Assembly (NCBI GenBank): GCA_902791215.1
Contig: CADAUZ010000009.1
Span: forward strand, 1-64,000
Length of the DNA stretch: 64,000 bases
Direction: 5' to 3'
Origin: Oscillospiraceae bacterium
Lineage (GTDB): Bacteria > Bacillota > Clostridia > Oscillospirales > Oscillospiraceae
Shown here piece by piece: positions 43,039 to 51,767 of this stretch (the stretch's first letter is position 1; the number at the start of each line of letters is the position of its first letter). A program made the translations under genes and the position numbers. Under the pieces are notes generated by a model. The model was not told the DNA's origin. It saw only the letters and a list, made by a program, of their open reading frames with translations, and searched no databases.

Positions 43039-43896
43039 TTACAAATGTTTGTCAGCCAGCGCGGCGGCGATGCGCTGGCGGTTGGCCTGGCAGCCGTCCG
43101 GCTCGGTGAGCGTGACGCGGGTAAAGAGAATGTCCAGAAGGAAAAGCTGGGCAATGCGCGCGGGCACCGAGCCGTGCTCGAGCGGGCTTTCGTTCGAGCC
43201 GCACTGCAGCACCACGTCGGCAAGCTGGGCGCCGGGGGAGCGGGGAAAGCGCGTGATGAGGATGATTTTCGCGCCCTGCTCGCGCACAACAGTGAGCGTC
43301 TCCATCATGTCCTTTGTCGCGCCGGAGTAGGAGAAGAACAGCACCGCGTCGGCCTCGGTGAGTGTGGCGGCGGCGATGACCTGCATGTGGGAATCGGACA
43401 CGGGGACAAACTTCCCGTCGTAGACCGAAAAGAGGTGCGCAGCCTCCGAGGCGAGGATCATGGACCCGCCCTGTCCCATGCACAGGACCTTTCGCGCGCC
43501 GCGCAAAATGGCGACGGCTCTGTCCAGCTCCGCCGGGCGCAGGAGGGAGAGGGTCTGCAGCATAGCCTCGCTCTCCACGGCGTAGAGCTTGCGGGCAAGC
43601 TCTATGGGGGCGTCGCTGTCGCGGATGGGCTTGTCCGCCGCGGCGGCGGGCTTGGGCGCGCCCGCGTTTGCGATGGCGAGCTTGAAGGCGTTGTAGCCCT
43701 TGTACCCGAGCCTCCGGCAAAAGCGCGACACGGTTGCCTCCGCCACGCCGCTTTCCTCCGCCAGCTCCCCGATGGACAGGTACTGCGAGCGGTCCCGGTG
43801 CTTGAGCACATAGTCGGCGGTTTTGCGCTCGGCGGCGGTCAGCTCATAATAGGACTGGCTGATGGTGTCGAATACGTTTGGAGTTGTGTCAGGCAT
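43039..43896 (-). CDS. RpiR-family transcriptional regulator with SIS domain
   Basis: This 285-residue regulator has an N-terminal HTH_6 domain (about 1-80, LAEESGVAEATVSRFCRRLG) and a C-terminal sugar-phosphate-binding SIS domain (about 115-265, KVLCMGQGGSMILASEAAHLF and AVLFFSYSGATKDMME). RpiR proteins such as NanR respond to amino-sugar phosphates. It lies between the epimerase and transporter genes of a sialic-acid cluster, which fits a NanR role. AAAGGACTGACGCAAG precedes the ATG. Candidate operators of the form GAAA-N5-TTTC flank it on both sides. Confidence 0.9.
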   Translation of the reverse strand: MPDTTPNVFDTISQSYYELTAAERKTADYVLKHRDRSQYLSIGELAEESGVAEATVSRFCRRLGYKGYNAFKLAIANAGAPKPAAAADKPIRDSDAPIELARKLYAVESEAMLQTLSLLRPAELDRAVAILRGARKVLCMGQGGSMILASEAAHLFSVYDGKFVPVSDSHMQVIAAATLTEADAVLFFSYSGATKDMMETLTVVREQGAKIILITRFPRSPGAQLADVVLQCGSNESPLEHGSVPARIAQLFLLDILFTRVTLTEPDGCQANRQRIAAALADKHL

Positions 43897-43937
43897 CTTG
43901 CGTCAGTCCTTTCAAACATCAAATACAGGCTTTCTTG

Positions 43938-44088
43938 GCTCCCCCTTTGGGGGAGCTGTCAGCGCCGTCCACGGCGATGACTGAGAGGGCCGTCAGACGC
44001 GGTACAGAGTCGGCAGACCCTCTCCGTCATTCGCCTTGCGGGAGACGGCGAATGCCACCTCCCCCAGAGGGGGAGGCAAGAAGTTGTG
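43938..44088. repeat. Family A palindromic repeat
   Basis: GGCTCCCCCTTTGGGGGAGCTGTCA, in two short halves, with TGACTGAGAGGG and CCCTCTCCGTC, then CACCTCCCCC and GGGGGAGGCAAG. The same building blocks recur at 58278-58400 and 61261-61378. Confidence 0.8.
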
Positions 44089-44090
44089 CG

Positions 44091-45293
44091 TTACTCTCCC
44101 AGGATCTCGCCCATCATTACGTCCACCATCGTGAGCATGCGCGGCAGGTGGAACGGGCCTTTGAAGGTCGAGCCCTTGCAGGGAGGCTCGGTCGGCTTGC
44201 CGTCGCGGCGGAGGTAGCCGTACCACTCACCGTACTCAGGATCAGAGAAGTGCTCCTTGGAGTAGTCCAGCGTCTTGTAGAACCAGTCCAGATACTCCTC
44301 CTTGCCGGTGTCACGGTAGAGCATCAGGGAGGAAATGAGGATCTCATCGTGCGGCCACCAGAGCTTCATGTCGTGCTCGTAGGCCTCGGGGGGACGGCCC
44401 AGGCAGTCGATGAAGTAGAGAAGCCCGCCGTACTCCTTGTCCCAGCCGGCGTTGATGGCGCGGTTGAAGATGGTCTCGGCCTTGGCGACCAGTTCCCTGT
44501 CGCCGGTGCGCTTGGCGTGCTCTAAGAGGAACCACACGCCCTCGATGTCGTGGCCGGGGTTTACGATGCGGCCCTCGGTGAAGTCAAGGCGCGCCTCGCC
44601 GTTGGGGCCGACGTTTTCGAGGATGCAGCCCAGATCGTCCTTGACGTGGTAGCGGAAGATATCGTCCACGCACTCGGCGGCGCGCTGCTCGTAGATGTCC
44701 CTGTGCTCGGGGTCGACGCGCATGAGGACGCTTGTCACGTTCAGATAGATCATCGGGATGCCGAAGGCGCGGCCGGTGCGGGTCCCGGGGATGGTTTTGG
44801 GGCCGAGACCGGCGGGGTCGGGCTTGCCGTGGGCGAGGTCCCAGTAGATATCATAGGCCCTGCGTGCGCGCGCGAGGCATTCCTTCTCGCCGGTGACGCC
44901 GTAGTATTCGGCATTTGCCATGGCGTAGAAGGCCTCGGAGAAGTAGTAGCGGCGCTGGCGGAGGGGTGCGCCCTCGGCGGTGACGGTGAAGTACATGCGC
45001 CCGCCCGCCTCACGGTTAAGGCAGTGGGCCTCCATGAAGTCAAGGCAGCTCTTCGACGCCTTGAGCCACTCGTCCTTCGCCCCGTAGAGATGGCACAGCC
45101 AGGCGAAGATCCAGCCGCAGCGGCCCTGCATCCACACGCTCTTGTCGGTGGAGAAGACCTTGCCCTCACGATCGAGGCAGGTGTACACGCCGCCGTTGAC
45201 GGGGTCCATGCCGTTTGTGAGCCAGAACTTGACGCAGCGGTCAAGCTCGGCCTGTATCCATTTGCGGCTTTCCGCAAGCTTTGCTCTGTCCAT
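44091..45293 (-). CDS. N-acylglucosamine 2-epimerase
   Basis: This 400-residue alpha/alpha-barrel protein of the AGE/RenBP family interconverts ManNAc and GlcNAc. Visible family residues include the buried catalytic histidines in NPGHDIEGVWFLLEH near 245 and KLWWPHDEILIS near 325, and RYYFSEAFYAMANAEYY near 125. It is the first gene of the cluster with its own promoter, and its presence instead of a phosphate-dependent NanE suggests that epimerisation occurs before phosphorylation. AGGAGG precedes the ATG. A repeat separates it from the regulator gene. Confidence 0.88.
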   Translation of the reverse strand: MDRAKLAESRKWIQAELDRCVKFWLTNGMDPVNGGVYTCLDREGKVFSTDKSVWMQGRCGWIFAWLCHLYGAKDEWLKASKSCLDFMEAHCLNREAGGRMYFTVTAEGAPLRQRRYYFSEAFYAMANAEYYGVTGEKECLARARRAYDIYWDLAHGKPDPAGLGPKTIPGTRTGRAFGIPMIYLNVTSVLMRVDPEHRDIYEQRAAECVDDIFRYHVKDDLGCILENVGPNGEARLDFTEGRIVNPGHDIEGVWFLLEHAKRTGDRELVAKAETIFNRAINAGWDKEYGGLLYFIDCLGRPPEAYEHDMKLWWPHDEILISSLMLYRDTGKEEYLDWFYKTLDYSKEHFSDPEYGEWYGYLRRDGKPTEPPCKGSTFKGPFHLPRMLTMVDVMMGEILGE

Positions 45294-45340
45294 GGAAAAA
45301 AAACCTCCTGAAAGAAAAGTTTCGATTTTACGGTACTTAC

Positions 45341-45369
45341 AGTGTACCAGCCATGAAAGAAATTTTCAA
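45341..45369 (-). promoter_or_regulatory. Epimerase promoter with overlapping operator
   Basis: On the minus strand, TTGAAA, 17 bases, TACACT. The palindrome GAAAATTTCTTTC (45355-45367) covers part of the -35 box and spacer, the position expected for a repressor. A perfect ten-base palindrome TGAAATTTCA lies at 45383-45392, between this and the divergent promoter. Confidence 0.55.
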
Positions 45370-45402
45370 TATAAATATGATGTGAAATTTCAAAGAAAGA
45401 GG

Positions 45403-45431
45403 CTGACAAGAGGCCTCGCTGATGGTATAAT
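45403..45431 (+). promoter_or_regulatory. Promoter of the SGNH esterase gene
   Basis: CTGACA, 17 bases, TATAAT, divergent from the epimerase promoter and 33 bases before the start codon. Confidence 0.7.
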
Positions 45432-45463
45432 CAAAGTAATACTTTACAAGGAGCGCGCGACCT

Positions 45464-46108
45464 ATGAAAAAACACATTGTCTGCTTCGGCGATTCCAATA
45501 CCCACGGCTACTGCGCCGACCCCACCGACTGTGCCGACGGGGGAAACCGCTTCAACGAAAACGAGCGCTGGACCTGCCTGCTGCAGAAGGCGCTGGGGGA
45601 GGAATACCTGGTGCTGGAGGAGGGCCTGAGCGGCCGCACGACTGTTTTCTCCGACGCGCTGCATGAGTGCATGTCGGGCCTGGATTCGATCTATTCCTGC
45701 CTCATGAGCCATGAGCCGGTGGACCTTCTCATCCTCATGCTCGGCACCAACGACACCAAGGAGCGCTTTGCCGCCAACGCCCCCGCCATCGCCGTCGGCA
45801 TGGAGCGGCTTATCAAAAAGTGCAAGAGCGTGGAGTGCTGGGGCGCGAAGGGGCCGAACATCCTTGTGGTCTGCCCGCCGCCGCTGGGCGCGGGATTTCA
45901 TGATGAGGTGATGGGCCGCGGCTGCGTGGAAAAGTCCGTCGCCCTGCCGCCGTACATGAAGGCCGTCGCGGAGAGAAACGGCGTACACTACCTCGACGCG
46001 GGCGCGTTCTGCGAATTCAACCCCGTGGACTTTACCCACCTGACGGCAAAGGCCCACCGCGCGCTTGCCGGGAAGCTTGCCGAACTCGTACCCGGACTGG
46101 TCGAATGA
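45464..46108 (+). CDS. SGNH/GDSL-family esterase
   Basis: This 214-residue cytoplasmic hydrolase has the four SGNH blocks: FGDSNTHGY (nucleophile Ser10), EGLSGRTT (Gly), LGTND near 92 (Asn) and PVDFTHLT near 190 (Asp-His). Close relatives are arylesterases or carbohydrate deacetylases. The divergent position next to the epimerase and a shared palindromic region suggest that it could remove O-acetyl groups from imported sialic acids, which is inference. It overlaps the next gene by four bases (ATGA). Confidence 0.85.
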   Translation: MKKHIVCFGDSNTHGYCADPTDCADGGNRFNENERWTCLLQKALGEEYLVLEEGLSGRTTVFSDALHECMSGLDSIYSCLMSHEPVDLLILMLGTNDTKERFAANAPAIAVGMERLIKKCKSVECWGAKGPNILVVCPPPLGAGFHDEVMGRGCVEKSVALPPYMKAVAERNGVHYLDAGAFCEFNPVDFTHLTAKAHRALAGKLAELVPGLVE

Positions 46109-46707
46109 AGTTCCGGGCACTCTTCAATCCCGAAAGCTGGCTCTGGAAGCCGCTGGGATACCTCGGCGACCTTGTGATGCTGAGCCTTCTGTGGACGGTC
46201 TTCTCCGTCCCGGTCGTGACGCTCGGCCCGGCCTCCGCCGCGCTGTACGACGCGGTGGTACACAGCGTAAGGCGCAAAGAGGACACGGTCCTGGTCCGCT
46301 TTTTCTCCACCTTTAAGCGGGAGCGCAAGCAGGGGATTCTCTCCACGCTGATCGTGCTTGCCGCTGCCGCCGTTTTGCTTGGCTTGCCGCTGCTCCTGCT
46401 GCGCGCGCGGGGCGGGGCGTATCTGCTCGCGGTGATGATCCTGCTGGCCTTCTTCCTGCTGTGCGTGGCATGCTGGCTCTGGCCTGTCCAGTCGCGCTTT
46501 GCCATGGGCCTCGGCGCGCTGCTGAATACCTCTGTGCGCCTTGCCTTCGGCCACATCCTGCGCAGCGCCGCCATGGCGATCCTCTGGGGCGCGGCGCTCT
46601 ATGCGGGGCTTCGTTTTGCGGCGCCGTTTTTCGTCTGCCCGGCGCTCGCGGCGCTTTTGAGCAGCTATCTGATCGAGCCTGTTTTCCGAAGTTACGAACA
46701 GTCCTGA
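46105..46707 (+). CDS. DUF624 (YesL-like) membrane protein
   Basis: This 200-residue protein has about five membrane helices. The N terminus WLWKPLGYLGDLVMLSLLWT and the pattern GPASAALYDAV are typical of the DUF624/YesL family, which is often found in sugar ABC-transporter operons of Firmicutes with no defined function. It is translationally coupled to the esterase gene. Confidence 0.8.
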   Translation: MKFRALFNPESWLWKPLGYLGDLVMLSLLWTVFSVPVVTLGPASAALYDAVVHSVRRKEDTVLVRFFSTFKRERKQGILSTLIVLAAAAVLLGLPLLLLRARGGAYLLAVMILLAFFLLCVACWLWPVQSRFAMGLGALLNTSVRLAFGHILRSAAMAILWGAALYAGLRFAAPFFVCPALAALLSSYLIEPVFRSYEQS

Positions 46708-46765
46708 CGCGACACGCGACCGCCCGGCACTTTAACATCCATGAAAAAAGAAAATGTGCGTATCG

Positions 46766-47095
46766 GCTTAACTCAGCTAACCCCGTCATTGCGAGACCAG
46801 TTCTCAAACTGGTCGTGGCAATCCGCCCGCCGGAGGCACTAAAACACTCAGAAATCTTAACTGGCCGCTGGGAGGATTGCGGGCCGCCGCTGCCTGTGGC
46901 AGAGGAAGGCGGCACGGAATCTCCGCAGCCGCGCCATTGGCGGGCCGTCGCGCAGCAGGCCCAGGAATGGCAATGCGGCAAGGCGTTCAACGGATTGCCA
47001 CACCAACGCGACGCGCGAGAAACGCGTGACGCGATCCACGCTTGTCGTGACATCGGTCACTGGTTCGCAATGACACAGGACGGACATTTTCACCG
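46766..47095. repeat. Family B interspersed repeat (long copy)
   Basis: ATCGGCTTAACTCAG at 46762-46776 begins a mosaic of GTCATTGCGAGACCAG, GTGGCAATCCGCCCGCCGG and GGTTCGCAATGACA blocks. A variable middle distinguishes it from the copies at 53216-53408 and 62484-62735. No gene is seen in 46708-47152. Confidence 0.75.
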
Positions 47096-47152
47096 TTGAA
47101 CAAGGCCAAGACTGAATTCTTACCAGAAAATTAAGCGACAAGGAGAAAGAGA

Positions 47153-48466
47153 ATGAAAAAACGGATTGCAGCTTTGCTGATTGCCGTGCTGCTGCTCGGG
47201 CTGCTCCCGGCGGGGGCATGCGCCGAGGAGCCGGACGGCTATACGCTTGACCGCGTGGTGGTCCTGAGCCGCCACAATATCCGCTCCCCGCTGTCGGGCA
47301 GTGGGTCCCTGCTCGGCGACATCACGCCGCACGAATGGTTCAACTGGACGAGCAAGCCCAGCGAGCTGTCCCTGCGCGGGGCGCTGCTGGAGACCCTGAT
47401 GGGCCAGTATTTCCGCCTGTGGCTGGAGGATGAGGGTCTTTTCCCGGAAAACTACCGCCCCGAAGACGGTGCCGTGCGCTTTTACGCAAACGCCAAGCAG
47501 CGCACCCTCGCCACGGCCCGCTATTTCTCGGCGGGGCTGCTGCCGGTGGCGGAGCTGGAGATCGAGAGCCATGCCCCCTATGACACCATGGACCCGACCT
47601 TCAACCCGGTACTGACCTTCCTGACCGGGGAATACGCGGAGGATATCATCAGCCAGGTCGCCGAGATGGGCGGCGAGGCCGGGATACAGGGCATCCTCGA
47701 CGGGCTTCATGACGCCATCGAACTGTTGATGGACACGGCGGATATCCGCGACAGCGAGGCGTATAAGAGCGGCGCGGCGGGAGATTTCCCGGAGGGTGAG
47801 ACGAAACTGATCATCGAAGAGGGCAAGGAAGTCGGCATGACGGGCCCCATCAAGACCGCGACCTCGGTGGCCGACGCCATGACCCTCCAGTACTACGAGG
47901 AAGCCGACCCCGTCAAGGCGGCCTTCGGCCATGCGCTCAAACGAGAGGACTGGCTCAAGCTGCACAGCATCGTGGACACCTATACCGATATGCTCTTCAC
48001 AAGACCTCTGGTGTGCGTGAATGTGGCCAACCCGCTGCTGCGGGAGCTTCGCGCCGAGCTTGAGACGCAGGGACGGCGTTTCAGCTTCCTCTGCGGGCAC
48101 GACTCCAACATCGCAAGCGTCCTGGCCGCGCTCGGGGCTGAGGAATACACGCTGCCGGAGACGATCGAGCCCAGGACGCCCATCGGCTGCAAGCTGGTAT
48201 TCGAGCGCTGGCTGAACGGGGCAGGCGAGGCCTTCTGGAAGGTGAGCCTCGTCTACCAGAGCACGGACCAGCTGCGCGAATATACGCGCCTTACGCTGGA
48301 TAATCCGCCCGTGAAGGCCCCGCTTGCCTTTGAGGGCGCGCAGACCAACGCCGACGGCATGATCGCGGAGACGGATCTTTTCGCCCTGTTCGACGGCGCG
48401 ATCGACGCCTATGACGTTCTGCTCGAGCGCTACGGCGAAAGCGAGGAGCTCCCGAGCGCGGCGTGA
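47153..48466 (+). CDS. Agp-like histidine acid phosphatase (glucose-1-phosphatase/phytase type)
   Basis: This 437-residue exported phosphatase has a signal peptide ending GACAEE. The catalytic site is VVLSRHNIRSP near 32, with Asn in place of the Gly of most RHGxRxP phosphatases, exactly as in E. coli Agp. Other shared stretches are TMDPTFNPV, GPIKTATSVADAMTLQYYE and the proton-donor GHDSNIASVL near 318, then RTPIGCKLVFERW. The enzyme probably releases phosphate from glucose 1-phosphate or phytate outside the membrane. GGAG precedes the ATG. It is followed after 15 bases by the channel gene. Confidence 0.9.
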   Translation: MKKRIAALLIAVLLLGLLPAGACAEEPDGYTLDRVVVLSRHNIRSPLSGSGSLLGDITPHEWFNWTSKPSELSLRGALLETLMGQYFRLWLEDEGLFPENYRPEDGAVRFYANAKQRTLATARYFSAGLLPVAELEIESHAPYDTMDPTFNPVLTFLTGEYAEDIISQVAEMGGEAGIQGILDGLHDAIELLMDTADIRDSEAYKSGAAGDFPEGETKLIIEEGKEVGMTGPIKTATSVADAMTLQYYEEADPVKAAFGHALKREDWLKLHSIVDTYTDMLFTRPLVCVNVANPLLRELRAELETQGRRFSFLCGHDSNIASVLAALGAEEYTLPETIEPRTPIGCKLVFERWLNGAGEAFWKVSLVYQSTDQLREYTRLTLDNPPVKAPLAFEGAQTNADGMIAETDLFALFDGAIDAYDVLLERYGESEELPSAA

Positions 48467-48481
48467 GCTGATTGAGGTATT

Positions 48482-51454
48482 ATGAAAAAAGTCAAAGATT
48501 CTATCCGGGCGAAGGAACTGATCACGGTGCTCATCATCGTGCTGCTCTTTTTCCTGTTCCGCTCGGCGCTCTCCTATGTCTTTACCAGGGCCGGCGAGGC
48601 GCGGGAGGAGGAAATGCTGGCGCTCAAGATGGACACCATGCTGAATGTCGTGGCCGATGTCAACGCGAGACGCAAGGCGGCGGACGAGGGCATCATTGCC
48701 AACCGGCAGGCGGGCGTGCGCATGATGACCGGTCTCCTGCGGGAATTTGTCACCGCGGACGGCTATGACGGCCCGCGCGCGTTTGCCGACGGCTTCGTGG
48801 CCGAGCTCCGGGACGGGCACGTGATCCTGCCGCAGGAGTACGGGTGGCTGGCCGACGGTCTCAGCCGGGCGCAGATCGAGGAGAGCGCCGAAAACGGCAC
48901 CATGCTGCGCTGCACGGCGGCAGACGGCGAGGACTTGGCGTCCGAGCGCTGCTATCTGTTCTTCGGCGAGATCGCGCAGGACCTCTTCTACGCCGACATC
49001 CTGCCCGAGAGCAGGTACAACGATTACATGGAGCGCAGCACCCGGAGCGTCAGCAAAGCGCTGGAGACCTCCGACAACGCCTTCGGCGCGCTCACCCTGG
49101 TGCTGCGGGAGCAGGACGGGGAGACGGAGCTTTTAAGGCACTACGGCGCGGAGGCGGCGTATGAGGCGCTGTCCTCGTCGGGCCTGATGCCGGAGCTTGT
49201 CCGCGGCGAAATGCCCGCCGTCACGCTCGACGGCAAGGAATACAGCTGCGCCCGTACCGGATTTGATACGGATGAGAGCGGCGAGTCCCCGCTGCTTTTC
49301 GTGCAGCTGATCCCGAAGGACTCGCTGCGGGAGGAGAGCGACACCCGCGTGCTGCTGCTGGGGTTTGTCATGGTGATCATCCTGGCATCGGTCACGGTCT
49401 ATACGATCGCCGCGCAGCGGGCCTCTGCAGAGCAGGAGCTCGACGAGGAGCTCAAGGCCCGCTACAGCCCGAAGCGGCTTCGCAGCCGGATGCTGAACAC
49501 GGGCGCTGTCAGCGTCGTGCTGATCTTTGCCGTCGTGGTGCTGGCGGAGGCGGTGGGCCTGATGTACACCGAGCTTCGCAACGGGCGGGATGTCCTGAAC
49601 CTGTTTTCCAGGCAGCTCGAGCGCAGCACCGAGGAGGAGTACAGGCAGATCCGGCGGGAAGAGGAGATGTGGATCGTTTCCCGCGGGGAGAAGCTTGCGG
49701 CGCTTTTGACCGAGTACCCTGCGCTGAATACCCGGCAGAAGCTCCGCGAAAGCTGCGGGGCGCTCGATGTCGAAACGATCACGCTCTTCGATACCGGAGG
49801 GCGGCAGCTCCTGTGCAGCGGCGCATATCCCGGCGCCCGGCTGTATGACGCGCAGTATCCCGCGCTCTACGATTTCAGGCGTCTTCTGTACGGAGAAAAG
49901 AGTATCGTGCATGAGGCGGCGCTCGATCCCATCACCGGCCTTGAGCGTCAGCAGATCGGCGTGGCGATGCCCGCATCCGACGAAGACGGCCTCCACGGCG
50001 TGCTGCTCATGACCCTCCTGCCGGAGAGGACAGCCCGGACAGCCCGGGCCATTGAGGCCGGGGACGTCCGCTCGTTCAATTCGGCAAGCGGGACCATCTG
50101 CTTTGCGGCAGATGCGGCAAGCGGTGAGATCGTGTATGCCGGCGATCCGGACATGATCGGCAAGCGTATCCGGGAATACGGCGTGCCGGAGGACAGTCTG
50201 CGCGACGGCTTCATGGACTTTGCCGAGATCGCGGGCACCGGATGCCTCATGATGACGAGCCGCGTCGGCGACAGGGTATACTACTACGCCGCCGAGACGA
50301 GCGCGGTCTTCGGACGCATCGTCAAAACCGGCGTCGTTGTCGCGCTGATCTTCGCCGCGGCGCTCGTGCTGCTGCAGACGATACTCCTGCGGGGGTACAG
50401 CGAAGAGAACTATAAGGAATGGGAACGGCTCCGGGCGGAGGAGCAGGAACGCCTTCGGCAGTACGCCAAAAAGCTGGACGGCGACGCGGAGCGGGAAGCA
50501 AAGAAAAAGAACATCCTGAATAAGCTCCTGGACCTGATAGACTGGGATCATAAGAGCGCCGGGGCCAAGGCCGGGGTCATTCTCCGCGTCGGCCTGATCA
50601 TCCTCATCCCGTGCGTGCTGGGGATCCTGAACGGGAAACTGCTGCCGAACGAGCGCTGCGGCACCATGTTCGGCTTCTTCATGGGCGGCGGCTGGAAGCG
50701 GGGCCTGAACCTGTTCAGCCTCTGCGCCATTATGCTGCTTGCCGGCATCGCGTATCTTGTCAACGTGCTGTGCAGCCTGCTGCTGAAGCTGATCGGCGGC
50801 ATCGTCTCCGAGCGCGGTGAAACCGTGCTGCGCCTCCTGTACAGCTGCGTGCGCTATGTCACGGTCATCGGGGGCCTGTACTTCGCCCTTGAGTACCTCG
50901 GCTTCTCGGCGGGCACGATCGTGGCCTCCCTCGGCATCGTGTCCCTGGCGATCTCCCTGGGCGCGCAGGACCTCATCAAGGACATCCTCGCGGGCCTTGC
51001 CATTGTCTTCGACGGGAGCTTTCACATCGGCGATGTCGTACAGATCGGCGACAAGGAGGGTGTCGTGCGGGAGATCGGCGTGCGCGCCACAACGCTTACG
51101 GTGGACGGCAACAACACCTTGTATGTGAATAACAGCGAGATCAGCAGCGTGCTCAACAAATCCAAGGAGCTGTCTGCACTGGATATTAAGCTGCGCGTCC
51201 CGGCGAGCGAATCGCTGCTGCGGCTGGAGGAGCTTCTGGAGCGCGAGCTGCCGAAAATCGGGGCCGGAAACGGCAAAATCATGGAAGGGCCGTACCTGCT
51301 CGGCGTGACGAGCCTGTCCGGCGACTTGCGCAAATCCGTGATGACGCTGACTATCGAGGCCATGATCAACCAAAAGGACGAGGACGAGGTCACAAGCTAT
51401 CTCTACCGCGAGCTGCGCCTCCTGTTCGAGCGGGAGGACATCGAGCTGCTGTAA
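48482..51454 (+). CDS. MscS-type mechanosensitive channel with large N-terminal sensor region
   Basis: Of this 990-residue protein, only about the last 210 residues are the MscS channel: the pore helix region YLGFSAGTIVASLGIVSLAI, DLIKDILAGLAIVFDGSF, the beta domain GDVVQIGDKEGVV, and a C-terminal alpha/beta part. Upstream are a first membrane helix (14-33), an extracytoplasmic domain (about 35-285), helices near 293-313 and 343-365, a second extracytoplasmic domain (about 370-605) of dCache-like size, and further helices near 613-633, 690-710 and 745-765. The two outer domains suggest gating or tuning by a ligand as well as by tension. GAGG precedes the ATG, and the gene is probably cotranscribed with the phosphatase. 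Confidence 0.85.
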   Translation: MKKVKDSIRAKELITVLIIVLLFFLFRSALSYVFTRAGEAREEEMLALKMDTMLNVVADVNARRKAADEGIIANRQAGVRMMTGLLREFVTADGYDGPRAFADGFVAELRDGHVILPQEYGWLADGLSRAQIEESAENGTMLRCTAADGEDLASERCYLFFGEIAQDLFYADILPESRYNDYMERSTRSVSKALETSDNAFGALTLVLREQDGETELLRHYGAEAAYEALSSSGLMPELVRGEMPAVTLDGKEYSCARTGFDTDESGESPLLFVQLIPKDSLREESDTRVLLLGFVMVIILASVTVYTIAAQRASAEQELDEELKARYSPKRLRSRMLNTGAVSVVLIFAVVVLAEAVGLMYTELRNGRDVLNLFSRQLERSTEEEYRQIRREEEMWIVSRGEKLAALLTEYPALNTRQKLRESCGALDVETITLFDTGGRQLLCSGAYPGARLYDAQYPALYDFRRLLYGEKSIVHEAALDPITGLERQQIGVAMPASDEDGLHGVLLMTLLPERTARTARAIEAGDVRSFNSASGTICFAADAASGEIVYAGDPDMIGKRIREYGVPEDSLRDGFMDFAEIAGTGCLMMTSRVGDRVYYYAAETSAVFGRIVKTGVVVALIFAAALVLLQTILLRGYSEENYKEWERLRAEEQERLRQYAKKLDGDAEREAKKKNILNKLLDLIDWDHKSAGAKAGVILRVGLIILIPCVLGILNGKLLPNERCGTMFGFFMGGGWKRGLNLFSLCAIMLLAGIAYLVNVLCSLLLKLIGGIVSERGETVLRLLYSCVRYVTVIGGLYFALEYLGFSAGTIVASLGIVSLAISLGAQDLIKDILAGLAIVFDGSFHIGDVVQIGDKEGVVREIGVRATTLTVDGNNTLYVNNSEISSVLNKSKELSALDIKLRVPASESLLRLEELLERELPKIGAGNGKIMEGPYLLGVTSLSGDLRKSVMTLTIEAMINQKDEDEVTSYLYRELRLLFEREDIELL

Positions 51455-51477
51455 TCTCCATAAACGCAAGAAGGGGT

Positions 51478-51750
51478 TGTGAAAAAGTCCCTTTATAAAG
51501 AACACAGTAATATCAACACCGTGGGAGCCGACGCGGCCCAGGCCGGCCTCTCTTGCCCCTTTGGGGCAATTCACCTTCCCCTCGGCGGCCCGGCAGAAAC
51601 ATCCTGAATAGTGCACTGATCCCCGGCGAACACGTAAAATGGTACGTTTTCGCCGGGGATCATATATCAGTCTGCATTGTACCGCGCGGGCCGCAGGGGG
51701 CGTCGGCCCCTACAACGGTAGCCGGTCTTTTTTTAACAGCCCCCATTTTA
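51478..51750. repeat. Family C/D mosaic repeat
   Basis: It contains an inverted copy of the GCAAGAGAAGCCGGCC core, then TCCCCGGCGAA and TTCGCCGGGGAT as a stem, then GGGGGCGTCGGCCCCTAC and AGCCGGTCTTTTTTTAACAG. The second half matches 23939-24062. It fills the space between two converging genes. Confidence 0.75.
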
Positions 51751-51767
51751 TCAGATCATTCCGCGCG

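Noticed and set aside
47120-48820. Minus-strand open frame of 566 codons opposite the Agp-like phosphatase
   Set aside because: Same artefact. The plus strand encodes an obvious Agp homologue with a signal peptide.
49133-51616. Minus-strand open frame of 827 codons opposite the MscS channel gene
   Set aside because: It is rich in His, Gln, Arg and Asp, as expected from the complement of a GC-rich gene, and has no recognisable domain. The plus-strand gene is clearly the real one.
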